A stretch of DNA of 64,000 bases from Desulfosporosinus cupriresistens. Lineage in GTDB: Bacteria; Bacillota; Desulfitobacteriia; Desulfitobacteriales; Desulfitobacteriaceae. The DNA lies in assembly GCF_001707885.1 (NCBI RefSeq), contig NZ_MASS01000013.1, positions 25,459 through 89,458 on the forward strand, written 5' to 3'. Of this stretch, positions 37,077-45,777 are shown in pieces. Position 1 is the first letter of the stretch. Every line of letters begins with the position of its first letter. The notes beneath the pieces were generated by a model that saw only the letters and a list, made by a program, of their open reading frames with translations, ran no database searches and was not told the origin of the DNA. The position numbers were made by a program, and so were the translations under genes.

Positions 37077-37532
37077 ATGAGCGATGATATTGTAATCGAA
37101 GCAAGAAACAAGGCTGGTGATAATTTTAAACAAGGATATAACTGTGCCGAATCAATTTTTCTTGCCTTCCGAGAACTCGTGGCCCCTGAACTGGATGCTG
37201 GACTGGTAAGGATGGTTACCGGTTTTGGAGGCGGGTTAGGTCACGCAGGTTGCATGTGTGGGGCTCTGAACACAGCAGAAATGATTATCGGCCTATTTAA
37301 GGGTCGTACCAGCAACCTGGAGGACCGGGAGCCAGGTTATAACGCTGCCCATGAGTTCCATGATCTGTTCAGTGAGCGTTTTGGCGGAACCTGCTGCCGG
37401 GTACTTAACCCTCACCCTTTTGACACGCCTGAACATTTAAAAAACTGTATAAAAATTACTGGTAATACCGGGAAGTTGCTGATGGAATACTTAGTTCGGA
37501 AAGAATTAGTAACATCCGGGGAAACTAAATAA
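37077..37532 (+). CDS. C_GCAxxG_C_C family redox protein
   Basis: A 151-residue protein with the spaced cysteine pattern of the C_GCAxxG_C_C family: QGYNCAESIF, GHAGCMCGALNTAEMIIG, GGTCCRVL and KNCIKI. Members are thought to be redox-active and to bind metal or iron-sulfur centres in anaerobes. ATG 37077 follows GAGGAGG at ideal spacing. The frame is open upstream and joined to a truncated gene. Confidence 0.85.
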   Translation: MSDDIVIEARNKAGDNFKQGYNCAESIFLAFRELVAPELDAGLVRMVTGFGGGLGHAGCMCGALNTAEMIIGLFKGRTSNLEDREPGYNAAHEFHDLFSERFGGTCCRVLNPHPFDTPEHLKNCIKITGNTGKLLMEYLVRKELVTSGETK

Positions 37533-37595
37533 ATATTGTTCAAGTCATGATTCATGTTATGATTACATTTGCCCTGCTGCCAGGACTGCTTTTTG

Positions 37596-37617
37596 AAGCC
37601 CGCTTCAAGCGGGTTTT
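37596..37617 (+). terminator. Terminator after the C_GCAxxG_C_C gene
   Basis: An 8-bp GC-rich stem (AGCCCGCTT / AAGCGGGTT with a CA loop) followed by a short T-run. Confidence 0.6.
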
Positions 37618-37784
37618 GCTGTTACGGTTAATCACAAAAAATAAAGTCACTTCTTCTGTGTAAATTGTAGCTAAATTACTTTTTTAAGGAATTGTGATAA
37701 AAAATAATGGTAGCGGATTTGCATAAATAAATCTAAAAGCTCAATTTTTTGCCTTGAGCATATCGAAAGGAATGACATTTTAAA

Positions 37785-38642
37785 ATGTCCAAACAAAAAC
37801 GGGTAGCTGCAATTCACGATATTTCTTGTGTCGGTCGATGTTCACTTACGGTTGCACTGCCAATTCTCTCTGCAGCAGGGTTTGACACAAGCGTATTACC
37901 AACGGCGATTTTATCTACTCATACCGGTGGTTTTGAGGGTTTTACATATAGGGATTTGACAAATGATATTAGACCTATCTCTAATCATTGGCAATCACTG
38001 AATGTTAAATTTGACGCCTTATACAGCGGTTTTTTGGGTTCCTATGAACAAATTGATTTAGTAGCAGACTTCTTTGATACATTTAGAAGCAACGACACAA
38101 TAGTCATGGTTGACCCTGTAATGGCTGACAATGGCGTTTTATACTCCATTTATTCCCCAGAAATGGCTAAGGGAATGACCAAATTGTGTGCCAAGGCGGA
38201 TATTATTGTACCAAATTTAACCGAAGCGGCTTTCCTCTTAGATGAAGACTATATCGGAGAAAGTTACTCACAGGAATATATTGAAACATTACTTAAAAAG
38301 CTTGCTGCTTTAGGAGCGAAACAGGTTGTTCTCACGGGTGTTTCGTTCGAAAAGGACAAATTAGGTGCTGCTGCCTTTAATAGTGACACAAGTAAAGTTA
38401 GTTATGCCTTCAATGATCGGATTGATGGTTATTTTCATGGTACAGGAGATGTATTTAGCAGTACCTTATTATCTGGCCTATTAAATGATTTCCCCCTGGA
38501 AGAAGCCATACAAATAGCCGTGAACTATACACTCAAATGCATACGTATGACTGAAAAATTAGGACAAGAAGAAAGATATGGAGTATGCTTTGAAAAAGCG
38601 ATTCCCTATCTTATCCAACAATTAGGGTTAATCAGCGAATAG
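37785..38642 (+). CDS. Pyridoxal/pyridoxamine kinase family protein
   Basis: A 285-residue ribokinase-superfamily kinase that phosphorylates B6 vitamers. The N terminus VAAIHDISCVGRCSLTVALP is typical of PdxY/PdxK-like enzymes in Firmicutes, and the anion hole with the catalytic aspartate is GTGDVFSS near residue 226. It is monocistronic. Relative preference for pyridoxal or pyridoxamine is not determined by the sequence. Confidence 0.88.
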   Translation: MSKQKRVAAIHDISCVGRCSLTVALPILSAAGFDTSVLPTAILSTHTGGFEGFTYRDLTNDIRPISNHWQSLNVKFDALYSGFLGSYEQIDLVADFFDTFRSNDTIVMVDPVMADNGVLYSIYSPEMAKGMTKLCAKADIIVPNLTEAAFLLDEDYIGESYSQEYIETLLKKLAALGAKQVVLTGVSFEKDKLGAAAFNSDTSKVSYAFNDRIDGYFHGTGDVFSSTLLSGLLNDFPLEEAIQIAVNYTLKCIRMTEKLGQEERYGVCFEKAIPYLIQQLGLISE

Positions 38643-38737
38643 AGCAACCTATGCTGCCAGTAGCTGAGGAGCGATCGTGATATTTTTTAGAGTAGAAGAA
38701 ATAATAATGATAACTACGGAATGGACAGGGGGTAAAA

Positions 38738-39673
38738 ATGAGCGGTATAGAAACTACGTTTGGAACTGAAAAGTTAGCGCGGCTAAAGAGGGTCCTACTT
38801 CATAAACCAATCGAATCGCTGTCTACCATCACTCAAGAGAATTATGAGTATCACTTATTCAATTTTGTTCCAAAGGTTGATCAGTATTTAAGGGAGCATG
38901 AGCTATATACTCAGTTGTTGCAAGCCCACAATGTAGAGGTACTTGAAGTCAGAGATTTTGTACACCAAACAAAGGACTTACTAGCTAAACTTCCGAATTT
39001 ACCTTATCTTCATGACACTGCTGTAGTCACGAGTAAAGGTGCTATTTTATCGGAAATGTGCCCCGGCTCCAGGGCGGGTGAGGAACAAGTGGTTAAAGAG
39101 GCTCTTACAAATCTTGGCATACCTATCTTCCATGAATTCGAAACCCACGAACAGTTTGAAGGTTGCCTAATTTTATCTCCTGCCACATTAATCATCGTGG
39201 ATACTGAGCGACTTGACCCCAGCACAATTGAACGGTTTTTTGCTAAAGCCTTGGATCTTTTTGAGGAAGTCATTTACATAAAGGCACCTCAAGCACGAAG
39301 GTTCATGCATGCAGATATGATTTTTAACAGGATCAGTGAGGATCTAGCTCTGTATTTTCCTCCGGCTTTCCTCCATTCATACTTGATTAACCGTCATAAG
39401 AGAAGCGAAATTGACTTCAGATCTTATTTAAGAGAGAAAAACATCGAGCTTGTAGAAATAAATGATGAGGAACAACAAAATTGGGGTTGTAGTTTTGTTC
39501 CTTTAGAACCCAAGATACTCATCCACTACGATATAGCTCTAAACGCTCAGACCAAAAAAAGATTGCAGCAACGTGGTGTCCAAATACTAGAATTTCATCC
39601 CGAAGCCCTCTTAGCAGGCGGTGGGAGCCTTCGCTGCCTGACACTTAGGCTTTGGCGGGCAGCACAACACTAG
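38738..39673 (+). CDS. Arginine deiminase/amidinotransferase superfamily protein
   Basis: A 311-residue guanidino-group-modifying enzyme of the pentein fold. The C-terminal GGGSLRCLTLRLWR holds the nucleophilic cysteine at residue 300, and the histidine is in RFMHADMIFN. The usual substrate-binding EGGD motif appears altered: the matching region reads FEGCLILS, without the aspartate. It is shorter than classical ArcA (about 410) and has no arcBC neighbours. An unusual substrate or altered activity is possible. ATG 38738 follows GGGGG. Confidence 0.78.
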   Translation: MSGIETTFGTEKLARLKRVLLHKPIESLSTITQENYEYHLFNFVPKVDQYLREHELYTQLLQAHNVEVLEVRDFVHQTKDLLAKLPNLPYLHDTAVVTSKGAILSEMCPGSRAGEEQVVKEALTNLGIPIFHEFETHEQFEGCLILSPATLIIVDTERLDPSTIERFFAKALDLFEEVIYIKAPQARRFMHADMIFNRISEDLALYFPPAFLHSYLINRHKRSEIDFRSYLREKNIELVEINDEEQQNWGCSFVPLEPKILIHYDIALNAQTKKRLQQRGVQILEFHPEALLAGGGSLRCLTLRLWRAAQH

Positions 39674-39721
39674 AGTTAAAGTCTAAGAAACCTCTTACAT
39701 CCTTAAATCTGAAAGGGCAAA

Positions 39722-39762
39722 CACCCGCAACAAGTTTATAACATGTTGCGGGTGCTTTATTT
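39722..39762 (+). terminator. Terminator after the amidinotransferase gene
   Basis: An 11-bp perfect stem (39722-39732 and 39744-39754) is followed by CTTTATTT. Confidence 0.8.
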
Positions 39763-39805
39763 AGTCCTCTCCTCAAAGTAGAGGGTGCCAACTAAATAGC
39801 CCAAA

Positions 39806-40155
39806 TTAATTTTCCATATCCTTTTCCATCCCGACAACCTTGCTGCAGCTAGCAGCATGAGAAAGCCCCTCACAGTCATGCCCATGAGTTTTTACCAGAT
39901 CCTTGATAGTCACGGCATAGGTATACGAATAATACCGCCCCTGGGTTCCTTGAGTATCCAACATCTGAAACACGGGAGAATAAGGCATAGCCACCATGGA
40001 AGCATACCATGTTGGCTCAAGATCAGGTTGATCCACGCCCGTTTCAACAAACATATTTTTCCCTTGAACATAGGTAGGTTCGCACCCCACCCAGGTGAAG
40101 ATATCATTAATAATAATGAAAATGCTACTAACAAGATGTAACCAGTTTTCTTCAT
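39806..40155 (-). pseudogene. Frameshifted secreted FmdE-like protein
   Basis: ATG 40155 starts a signal peptide (YILLVAFSLLLMISSPGWGA), but its frame ends at 39910. The matching mature part lies in another frame and ends at 39806, with VTIKDLVKTHGHDCEGLSHA, which resembles the FmdE-family zinc motif HGHxCxGL. The two parts join near 40090 if a one-base shift is assumed, next to a GGGTGGGG run. The FmdE-like domain stops after about 25 residues, so it is truncated too. Sequencing error or programmed shift is less likely. Confidence 0.5.
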
Positions 40156-40308
40156 TTTCTTAATAAGATTACCTCCTTATCCGTTATCAATAGAAGCTCC
40201 AACCAATTTTTACAGGCGGAGCTTCTATTGGTATATATTTGCATTCTTTAAATATCCCTATACTTCTAAACCCACTTGAGTGGATGGCCTTATATTATTT
40301 GCTACCTC

Positions 40309-40662
40309 TTATGCGGTTTGGCATGATCCATCTCTTAACTGATCTTTAACTTGATCACCTAAAGCCACCAGGCATGATCCATCTCTTAACTGATCTTTAA
40401 CTTGATCACCTAAAGCCACCAGGCATGACCCATCTCTTAACTGATCTTTAACTTGATCACCTAAAGCCACCAGGCATGACCCATCTCTTAACTGATCTTT
40501 AACTTGATCACCTAAAGCCACCAGGCATGATCCATCTCTTAACTGATCTTTAACTTGATCACCAAAACCTTTCATTCCGGCTCCATTCCCGGCAGCAAAC
40601 ACTGAACCAGCAGACAGTAACATTGATCCAATTAACACCGTGGTAAAGATAATCTTTTTCAT
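40309..40662 (-). CDS. Secreted protein made of 17-residue tandem repeats
   Basis: A 117-residue protein with a signal peptide ending in SVFAA and then a mature part of tandem copies of GDQVKDQLRDGSCLVAL, one cysteine per copy. Four copies are complete and the last is partial (DGSCQTA). It has no known domain. The secretion signal, charged residues and regular cysteines suggest a cell-surface or metal/redox-linked role, but function is unknown. Confidence 0.65.
   Translation of the reverse strand: MKKIIFTTVLIGSMLLSAGSVFAAGNGAGMKGFGDQVKDQLRDGSCLVALGDQVKDQLRDGSCLVALGDQVKDQLRDGSCLVALGDQVKDQLRDGSCLVALGDQVKDQLRDGSCQTA
40321..40562. repeat. 51-bp tandem repeat, nearly five copies
   Basis: Copies begin at 40321, 40372, 40423, 40474 and 40525 (the last is partial). 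They are identical except for a T/C change in GCATGATCC versus GCATGACCC in the third and fourth copies. Such sameness suggests recent expansion by slippage or recombination. Confidence 0.9.
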
Positions 40663-40740
40663 TTCTTCCTCCTATTTTCATTTATTATATTTTTTGGTAT
40701 GCAGAACCAAAGGGTACCCCCTGATGTTTCTCACCCCCTT

Positions 40741-40914
40741 TCAAGCCACCGTTGACGTCGAACCTTCCCCGAGTGGCTTCATTTTCTCAGTGCTCTTCAT
40801 CTGGTCTTGTGCTGTTTCTTTGGATAGGGGAACGGTTGTACTTTTAGTGCAAGCCACATAGCCAGAAAGACTTAACGCAAGGATAACACTAAATAGAGCA
40901 ATCCGTTTCTTCAT
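40741..40914 (-). CDS. Small lipoprotein
   Basis: A 57-codon frame from ATG 40914, after GAGGGTGG, encodes a hydrophobic signal (LFSVILALSLSGYVAC) with a lipobox ending in cysteine 22, then a short Lys/Glu/Thr-rich tail. It lies upstream of the repeat-protein gene on the same strand, 79 bp away, so they may be co-transcribed. Function is unknown. Confidence 0.55.
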   Translation of the reverse strand: MKKRIALFSVILALSLSGYVACTKSTTVPLSKETAQDQMKSTEKMKPLGEGSTSTVA

Positions 40915-41165
40915 AGTCCACCCTCAATTCATTTTCAGCTATCCGCATGTTGATTAATCATAGTATAATCGCGATTTGTAAAACTCCTATGTTTGAACTG
41001 TAAACAATTTGTAAAAACCCCAATTTCTTTTAGTGCACTTCAATCTAAAACAAGAAGAGTGAATATGACAAATGTAGCTTGAGCAATAAAAAACTCCCTA
41101 TCATGGCTCTAGCCAATGACAGGGAGAACAACAACAAACTGCACCACCTCACTATAGAAAACTTG

Positions 41166-41385
41166 ACATCATTGGAGGATAGATGAATTAGTAAGAAATC
41201 ATAATGATGTTGACCAAGAGACGATTATGGTGACATTCGATCGATCAATATAATGAAAGCAGTTTGGATATCTTACTTAACTTCTTTACCAAGAAAACCA
41301 TGGGGGTAGCGTTCATGAAGGTCAAAGAAGATATTAATCTTAAAGTGATGGAAATACTCGAAGAGGAAGGGGTTTATTGTCTCCA
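41166..41385 (+). pseudogene. C-terminal remnant of a MscS mechanosensitive channel gene
   Basis: Two neighbouring frames together spell DELVRNHNDVDQETIMVTFD, then (one base shifted) NESSLDILLNFF and KVKEDINLKVMEILEEEGV, which matches the cytoplasmic C-terminal domain of MscS channels. The N-terminal pore part is missing and a frameshift is present. It is a decayed fragment. Confidence 0.6.
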
Positions 41386-41405
41386 ATGTAACGAAATAAA
41401 TCGAT

Positions 41406-41597
41406 TTAATTTCTGGAGTTTATTTCATTCTCAAGTTCTAAAATCATATTATGGACGGCTTTGTTTACCTCATCGTTAAATTGGCTGCTCACACCATCAT
41501 GTTTAAAAATGCCATTCCTCATATTTTCTGCTACACGTTTAAATTTGTTGCGATGCACCTTGAGTGTTTTAGAGTTCATGTTAGTATAGATACTCAT
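41406..41597 (-). CDS. Small hypothetical helical protein
   Basis: A 63-codon frame from ATG 41597 has a strong AAGGAG site. The product (MSIYTNMNSKTLKVHRNKFK at the start, then mostly helical and acidic) is soluble, with no recognised family. The frame is open upstream to 41672 without another good start. Its terminal region meets the MscS remnant. Confidence 0.4.
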   Translation of the reverse strand: MSIYTNMNSKTLKVHRNKFKRVAENMRNGIFKHDGVSSQFNDEVNKAVHNMILELENEINSRN

Positions 41598-41740
41598 TGC
41601 TTTTTTCTCCTTGCTTATGTCAGAATAAATGTTCCTCTCTATTATTATACAGCGAGTAATAATCATTATCAACGGCTTAAGGAAATGTTTAAATATTTGA
41701 AATAACCAACCTCCTCATCTCTTATTATCAAAAGAGTTAT

Positions 41741-41893
41741 CTACCCCCTTGATCGCTTCTTCGTCGTAACCTTAAGTACTCCTAACAAAAAGATAATCAG
41801 CCAGAGCCACCAAGGAGTATATGAGACAATCAACTTTGCCCCAAGCAACACCCCTTTAACTATAGAATTCACTATTACATTGGCGTCGAGCAC
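41741..41893 (-). CDS. Small single-pass membrane protein, tentative
   Basis: A frame starting at GTG 41893, 9 bp after AGGAGG (or at ATG 41902), encodes about 50 residues with a central amphipathic segment and one tryptophan-rich membrane helix (PWWLWLIIFLLGVL) plus a basic tail. The shape resembles a small toxin-like or phage-type peptide, but there is no family match to offer. Confidence 0.4.
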   Translation of the reverse strand: MLDANVIVNSIVKGVLLGAKLIVSYTPWWLWLIIFLLGVLKVTTKKRSRG

Positions 41894-41902
41894 TTTTCTC
41901 AT

Positions 41903-42288
41903 CCTCCTTTCCCTCTCGCTTACCTATAACTCATTGTAGATCCGGAACCTTTCTTAAAGAAAAAAAGGGGCTTATTAAGCTGAGCCCTTAGTTATACTTA
42001 TGCTACATCTTCCAAAAAAACCACTGCAGGTACTTTCTCTGACTTAAATGTAAATGGCTTCAGTTCCTAGCCGATCTATATAGAAGTACCTTCATCCCCC
42101 TGTTTGATCACTTGTACTCCCAATGGAACGTCCAGGGCTTAAGCTTATCTGAGCCATAGTGATTGCTAGGAAATTCCGTCTCAAGGTGCGCTACAAGGAT
42201 TTGTAATCATAACCTATCTTGCTTCCTCCCTTTTCAGTAACACTTGTCCTCTGTCGCTCATAGACTGCCCTAAGGTGGTGAAGCGACA
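41903..42288. other. 386-bp stretch with no gene recognised
   Basis: No reading frame of convincing character is seen. The minus strand has broken segments such as KLKPWTFHWEYK followed by a stop, which could be decayed protein sequence, but I cannot assign it. Confidence 0.3.
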
Positions 42289-42462
42289 GTGTTATTGCGT
42301 TGCCCCAATTGCAAGTGCATGGACCACTTAAGTAAGTGGGTCAAATGCACAGCAGATACCTTGAAAATGGACATTATTTCAGCAGCTAAATGTCCTGCTT
42401 ATGTCTGTCCAAAATGCAAAAGTCCATCACCCACCGCAAGTATTTCACGTATTAACCACTAG
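42289..42462 (+). CDS. Small zinc-ribbon-like frame, doubtful
   Basis: A 57-codon frame from GTG 42289 encodes paired cysteine motifs (LRCPNCKCMD near the start and YVCPKCKSP near the end), as in small zinc ribbons. A weak AAGGTGG site lies 10 bp upstream. It sits among decayed fragments, so it may itself be a remnant. Confidence 0.3.
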   Translation: MLLRCPNCKCMDHLSKWVKCTADTLKMDIISAAKCPAYVCPKCKSPSPTASISRINH

Positions 42463-42547
42463 CTTCATAACCAACCTGTTGAGATTCAGATCAAAATGGA
42501 ATGTTCTCTGTTACCCACTAGGTATCGTTACCTTTAGGACTTAAGAA

Positions 42548-42820
42548 TTGAACATCGCTGCTTCTTACAAGGAAGCAAAATCACTTCATACAATGAATAT
42601 TTGTAGACTTAAAAAGGACCACTTGCAAGTGGTCCTTGACAATTGTGAAAACGGGATGGAGTCATTAAGTAATATCCAACTTTTATTTAGGCAACTCTAT
42701 AGATATGCCTGCGAGAATGATATAGTAGAAAAAGATTATTTTGTAGAAATTGATCTAGAGAAACCCGAAATTCTAGAAGTGTTTTTACCGAAAAAGAAAG
42801 AAATCTGCTGTAGGGGATAA
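42548..42820 (+). pseudogene. Core-binding-domain fragment of a tyrosine integrase
   Basis: The segment ICRLKKDHLQVVLDNCENGM followed by LSNIQLLFRQLYRYACENDI and VEKDYF matches the SAM-like N-terminal (core-binding) domain of phage/ICE tyrosine integrases. The catalytic domain is missing, and the remaining C-terminal part (LPKKKEICCRG) is unrelated. It is a deletion remnant of a mobile element, with no usual start codon. Confidence 0.6.
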
Positions 42821-42997
42821 TGCTAATTTCTAATTTCTAATTTTTATTTTTTTAATCCAATTTTAATTTTCGTCAAATTGTCCTTGAAGTTTTTCAGGAT
42901 AGAATTTACTCATACTCAATCGCGGCACAAAAAAACACCAAAAACAATAATTAGTTTTTTACGCCAGCGAAATCCTAAAAAACAAGGGGGAACTTTT

Positions 42998-43543
42998 ATG
43001 ACAATCGTAGAACAAGTAGAAAAACTCTGTGCAATAGCCAATATAAGTTACGAAGAAGCCAAGGCTGCCCTTGATGCAGCAAACGGTGATTTGCTTGAAG
43101 CCATTATTTATCTGGAGAAGCAAGGTAAGATCCACGCACCGACCGGAAGCGGCTATTACAGCAGTGAAAAAATTATTGACACAAGCGCCGTAGCCTACAA
43201 AGAAAATGGTAGGGAGCAGCATCATAACTGCCATAAAGGAAAAACCATTATTTCTATTATAAAAGATATCGGCAAATTTTGTTTAAAAATGCTTCGCAAG
43301 GGTAATATTAATACCTTTGAAGTGCTCAAAGGCGAGGAAATCAAGGCCTCTTTTCCAGTCATTGTCCTTGGATTGCTGCTTATATTCGCGTTTTGGGTTA
43401 CGATTCCACTGATCATTGTCGGACTGTTTTTTGGCTTCCGCTATCGCTTTAATGGACCCGATTTTAGCAACAATACGGTCAATGATGCGATGAATAGCGC
43501 AGCCGATGCCGCTGAAAACATTAAGAAATCCATAAATATCTAA
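42998..43543 (+). CDS. DUF4342 protein with N-terminal UBA-like domain
   Basis: A 181-residue protein. The N terminus (TIVEQVEKLCAIANISYEEA then KAALDAANGDLLEAIIYLE) is a UBA-like three-helix domain, followed by a linker and a DUF4342 region (GKFCLKMLRKGNINTFEVLK) with one membrane hairpin near residues 119-150. ATG 42998 follows AAGGGGGAA and makes better sense than an upstream frame to 42878. It heads an operon with a response regulator and a sensor kinase and is likely functionally linked to them. Confidence 0.8.
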   Translation: MTIVEQVEKLCAIANISYEEAKAALDAANGDLLEAIIYLEKQGKIHAPTGSGYYSSEKIIDTSAVAYKENGREQHHNCHKGKTIISIIKDIGKFCLKMLRKGNINTFEVLKGEEIKASFPVIVLGLLLIFAFWVTIPLIIVGLFFGFRYRFNGPDFSNNTVNDAMNSAADAAENIKKSINI

Positions 43544-43572
43544 GCAAAATATTGGGAATGGGTGGGACTTCC

Positions 43573-44250
43573 ATGAGTTCAAAAATATTAATTATTGAAG
43601 ATGAGGAAAAAATTGCCCGATTTGTTGAGCTTGAGCTGGGCTATGAAGGTTATACCACAACAAAGGCCTTTGATGGCCGGACAGGACTTGAACTCGCCGA
43701 AACCGGCGAGTTCGACCTCGTTTTGCTGGATATTATGCTGCCTCAGTTAAGCGGCATGGAAGTGCTTCGCAGAATCCGCCGAACGTCCTCTGTTCCTATC
43801 ATCATGTTAACCGCGCGAGACAGCGTGATAGATAAGGTCTCCGGACTTGATAGCGGGGCAAGCGATTATATCACCAAGCCTTTTGCCATTGAGGAGCTTC
43901 TCGCCCGAATCCGCTCTGCCCTCAGAAAAACTATGCCGGAAGACTCGGGGGTGCTATCGGCCTCTGGTCTGGTTCTGGACACAGGTCGGCGAACGGTTAC
44001 TATGATGGGCAAACCCATTGATCTGACCAAACGCGAATTTGACCTTCTTCACTTTTTGCTAAAAAATAAAGGAATCGTTATTTCCAGGGAATCACTGCTT
44101 GAGAATGTCTGGGGTTTTGATTTTACCGGAGAGACTAACGCAGTCGATGTCTATGTTCGTTTTCTGCGTGGAAAAATTGACGAAGTGTTTGATATTAAAC
44201 TAATTCACACTGTAAGAGGAGTGGGATATGTGATTAAGGATGAACGATGA
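43573..44250 (+). CDS. OmpR/PhoB-family response regulator
   Basis: A 225-residue response regulator with an N-terminal receiver (phosphoacceptor aspartate in LVLLDIMLPQ, ITKPF lysine region) and a C-terminal winged helix (TKREFDLLHFLLKNKGIVIS, then VDVYVRFLRGKID and VRGVGYVI). ATG 43573 is preferred over 43552 because of GGGTGGGA upstream. It overlaps the kinase gene by 11 bp. Confidence 0.95.
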   Translation: MSSKILIIEDEEKIARFVELELGYEGYTTTKAFDGRTGLELAETGEFDLVLLDIMLPQLSGMEVLRRIRRTSSVPIIMLTARDSVIDKVSGLDSGASDYITKPFAIEELLARIRSALRKTMPEDSGVLSASGLVLDTGRRTVTMMGKPIDLTKREFDLLHFLLKNKGIVISRESLLENVWGFDFTGETNAVDVYVRFLRGKIDEVFDIKLIHTVRGVGYVIKDER

Positions 44251-45703
44251 GCCGTTAAACAGCCCGCAGATCCGAATCGGCGATAGAATACGCTTTTCTA
44301 TTGTATGGAAGCTCAATCTAAAACTATTTTTTCGGATGCTAGGGCTTTTTTTAGTCCTTGACGTGTTTCTAGGCCTAGGGGCCGCGACTGGACTAGTTGT
44401 ACGCTTGGAGCAGAATGTAGCGGCAGCAGCCGAAATTCTGCATCAAACAGGACTGCCTACCCCGGATACAGAAAGATGGCTTGCACTTTCTGATTGCAGT
44501 ATTTCGTTGCAAACGGAAGACCCGATAGGATTTCAGATACCCACACCCTTCCAGAAAGACCTGTCCCCGCTAACAGCGTCCGGTATCAGAAACATCAACC
44601 TACCTGAGGCAGAAGGCTTGACCGCTTGGGAACAAATTAAGGATGTCACTTACAATGTAACGATCGAAGACTACAATCGTTCTTATCGTATTTCCCTCCG
44701 CCCTGGGAAGACTCTTATGGTATTCGTAGTGATGGTTGCCCTAGTATTGATTCTAGAGCTTTTAATGTTATTGCGCAGTATTTCCACAGGCGCACGAATG
44801 ATCCGCAATACTCTCCGCCCTATTCAAGACTTAGCTGAAGCGGCACAAAATTTGAATTCCAGCGGCGTCTTTACTCCACAACAGTTGGAAGTTCTGGCAG
44901 ACAAGTTGGACGACATCAACGCCACAAGGCTGGATACAAGAATTTCCCTAGGTGATACGCAAAGCGAATTGAAAACCCTGGCTTCTGCCATAAACGGAAT
45001 GCTGGACCGAATCAACGAATCCTACCGTTCTCAGGTGCGCTTTGTGTCGGACGCGTCTCATGAGCTAAGGACACCGATTTCGGTTATTCAAGGGTATGCA
45101 AATCTGTTGGATCGCTGGGGTAAGAACGATGAAAAGACACTGCAAGAGTCGATCGATGCCATCAAGGATGAGACAGAGAATATGAAGGGTCTGGTGGAAC
45201 AGCTTTTGTTCCTGGCACGGGGGGATAATAACACCATGCCTCTGCAAATAGAGCGTTTTGAATTGTCCGCTCTTGCCCTAGAAGTGCTGCGGGAAACTCA
45301 AATGATTGACGGTGGACACGAATACGATTCGCGGGTTGCAACCGTTTTCATTAAAGCAGATAAAGGCCTCATCAAACAAGCGACACGGATCCTAATTGAT
45401 AATGCCATGAAATACACTCCCTTGGGTAAACAGATCACCATTTCTGTTTCTAGGGCAGACGGCAATGCCCGGCTGACCGTACAGGATGAAGGTATTGGAA
45501 TCGCACCCGAGGCAGTTCCTCAGATTTTTGACCGATTCTTCCGCGCCGACGAATCCCGCGCCAGAGCTACAGGTGGGACTGGGCTGGGCCTATCCATAGC
45601 GAAATGGATCACAGAGCGACATGGCGGGCACATTGAGGTCTTAAGCCGGCAGGATATCGGCACTAGAATTTCTCTGGTACTCCCCACTGCACCTGAAGCA
45701 TAG
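44240..45703 (+). CDS. Sensor histidine kinase
   Basis: A 487-residue membrane kinase. Two membrane segments (near 30-55 and 155-180) frame an external sensing region of about 100 residues, followed by a HAMP-like region, the H box (VSDASHELRTPISVIQGY, histidine near 275), the N box (LIDNAMKYTP) and the G boxes (DEGIGI, GGTGLGLS). It is translationally coupled to the response regulator gene. Confidence 0.95.
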   Translation: MNDEPLNSPQIRIGDRIRFSIVWKLNLKLFFRMLGLFLVLDVFLGLGAATGLVVRLEQNVAAAAEILHQTGLPTPDTERWLALSDCSISLQTEDPIGFQIPTPFQKDLSPLTASGIRNINLPEAEGLTAWEQIKDVTYNVTIEDYNRSYRISLRPGKTLMVFVVMVALVLILELLMLLRSISTGARMIRNTLRPIQDLAEAAQNLNSSGVFTPQQLEVLADKLDDINATRLDTRISLGDTQSELKTLASAINGMLDRINESYRSQVRFVSDASHELRTPISVIQGYANLLDRWGKNDEKTLQESIDAIKDETENMKGLVEQLLFLARGDNNTMPLQIERFELSALALEVLRETQMIDGGHEYDSRVATVFIKADKGLIKQATRILIDNAMKYTPLGKQITISVSRADGNARLTVQDEGIGIAPEAVPQIFDRFFRADESRARATGGTGLGLSIAKWITERHGGHIEVLSRQDIGTRISLVLPTAPEA

Positions 45704-45777
45704 TATCATCTTGCTATCTCATTCGCCTTTTAAAATCAAGCGAACCGTGGTATAATTTTACAAAGAAGGTGTTTTAT

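Noticed and set aside
37077..37532. In-frame fusion as a natural two-domain protein
   Set aside because: The second part has its own strong ribosome site, and the joining residues lose protein character; a deletion junction is more likely.
40321..40562. Regular repeats as a possible CRISPR array
   Set aside because: The repeats are contiguous with no spacers and are in frame inside a gene with a signal peptide.
40741..40743. UGA ending the small lipoprotein as another selenocysteine codon
   Set aside because: The downstream frame is not protein-like, and no suitable hairpin or motif follows.
41094..41126. Hairpin with CTCCCT / AGGGAG arms as a terminator
   Set aside because: It has a mismatched stem, no T-run and no gene upstream, so its role is unclear.
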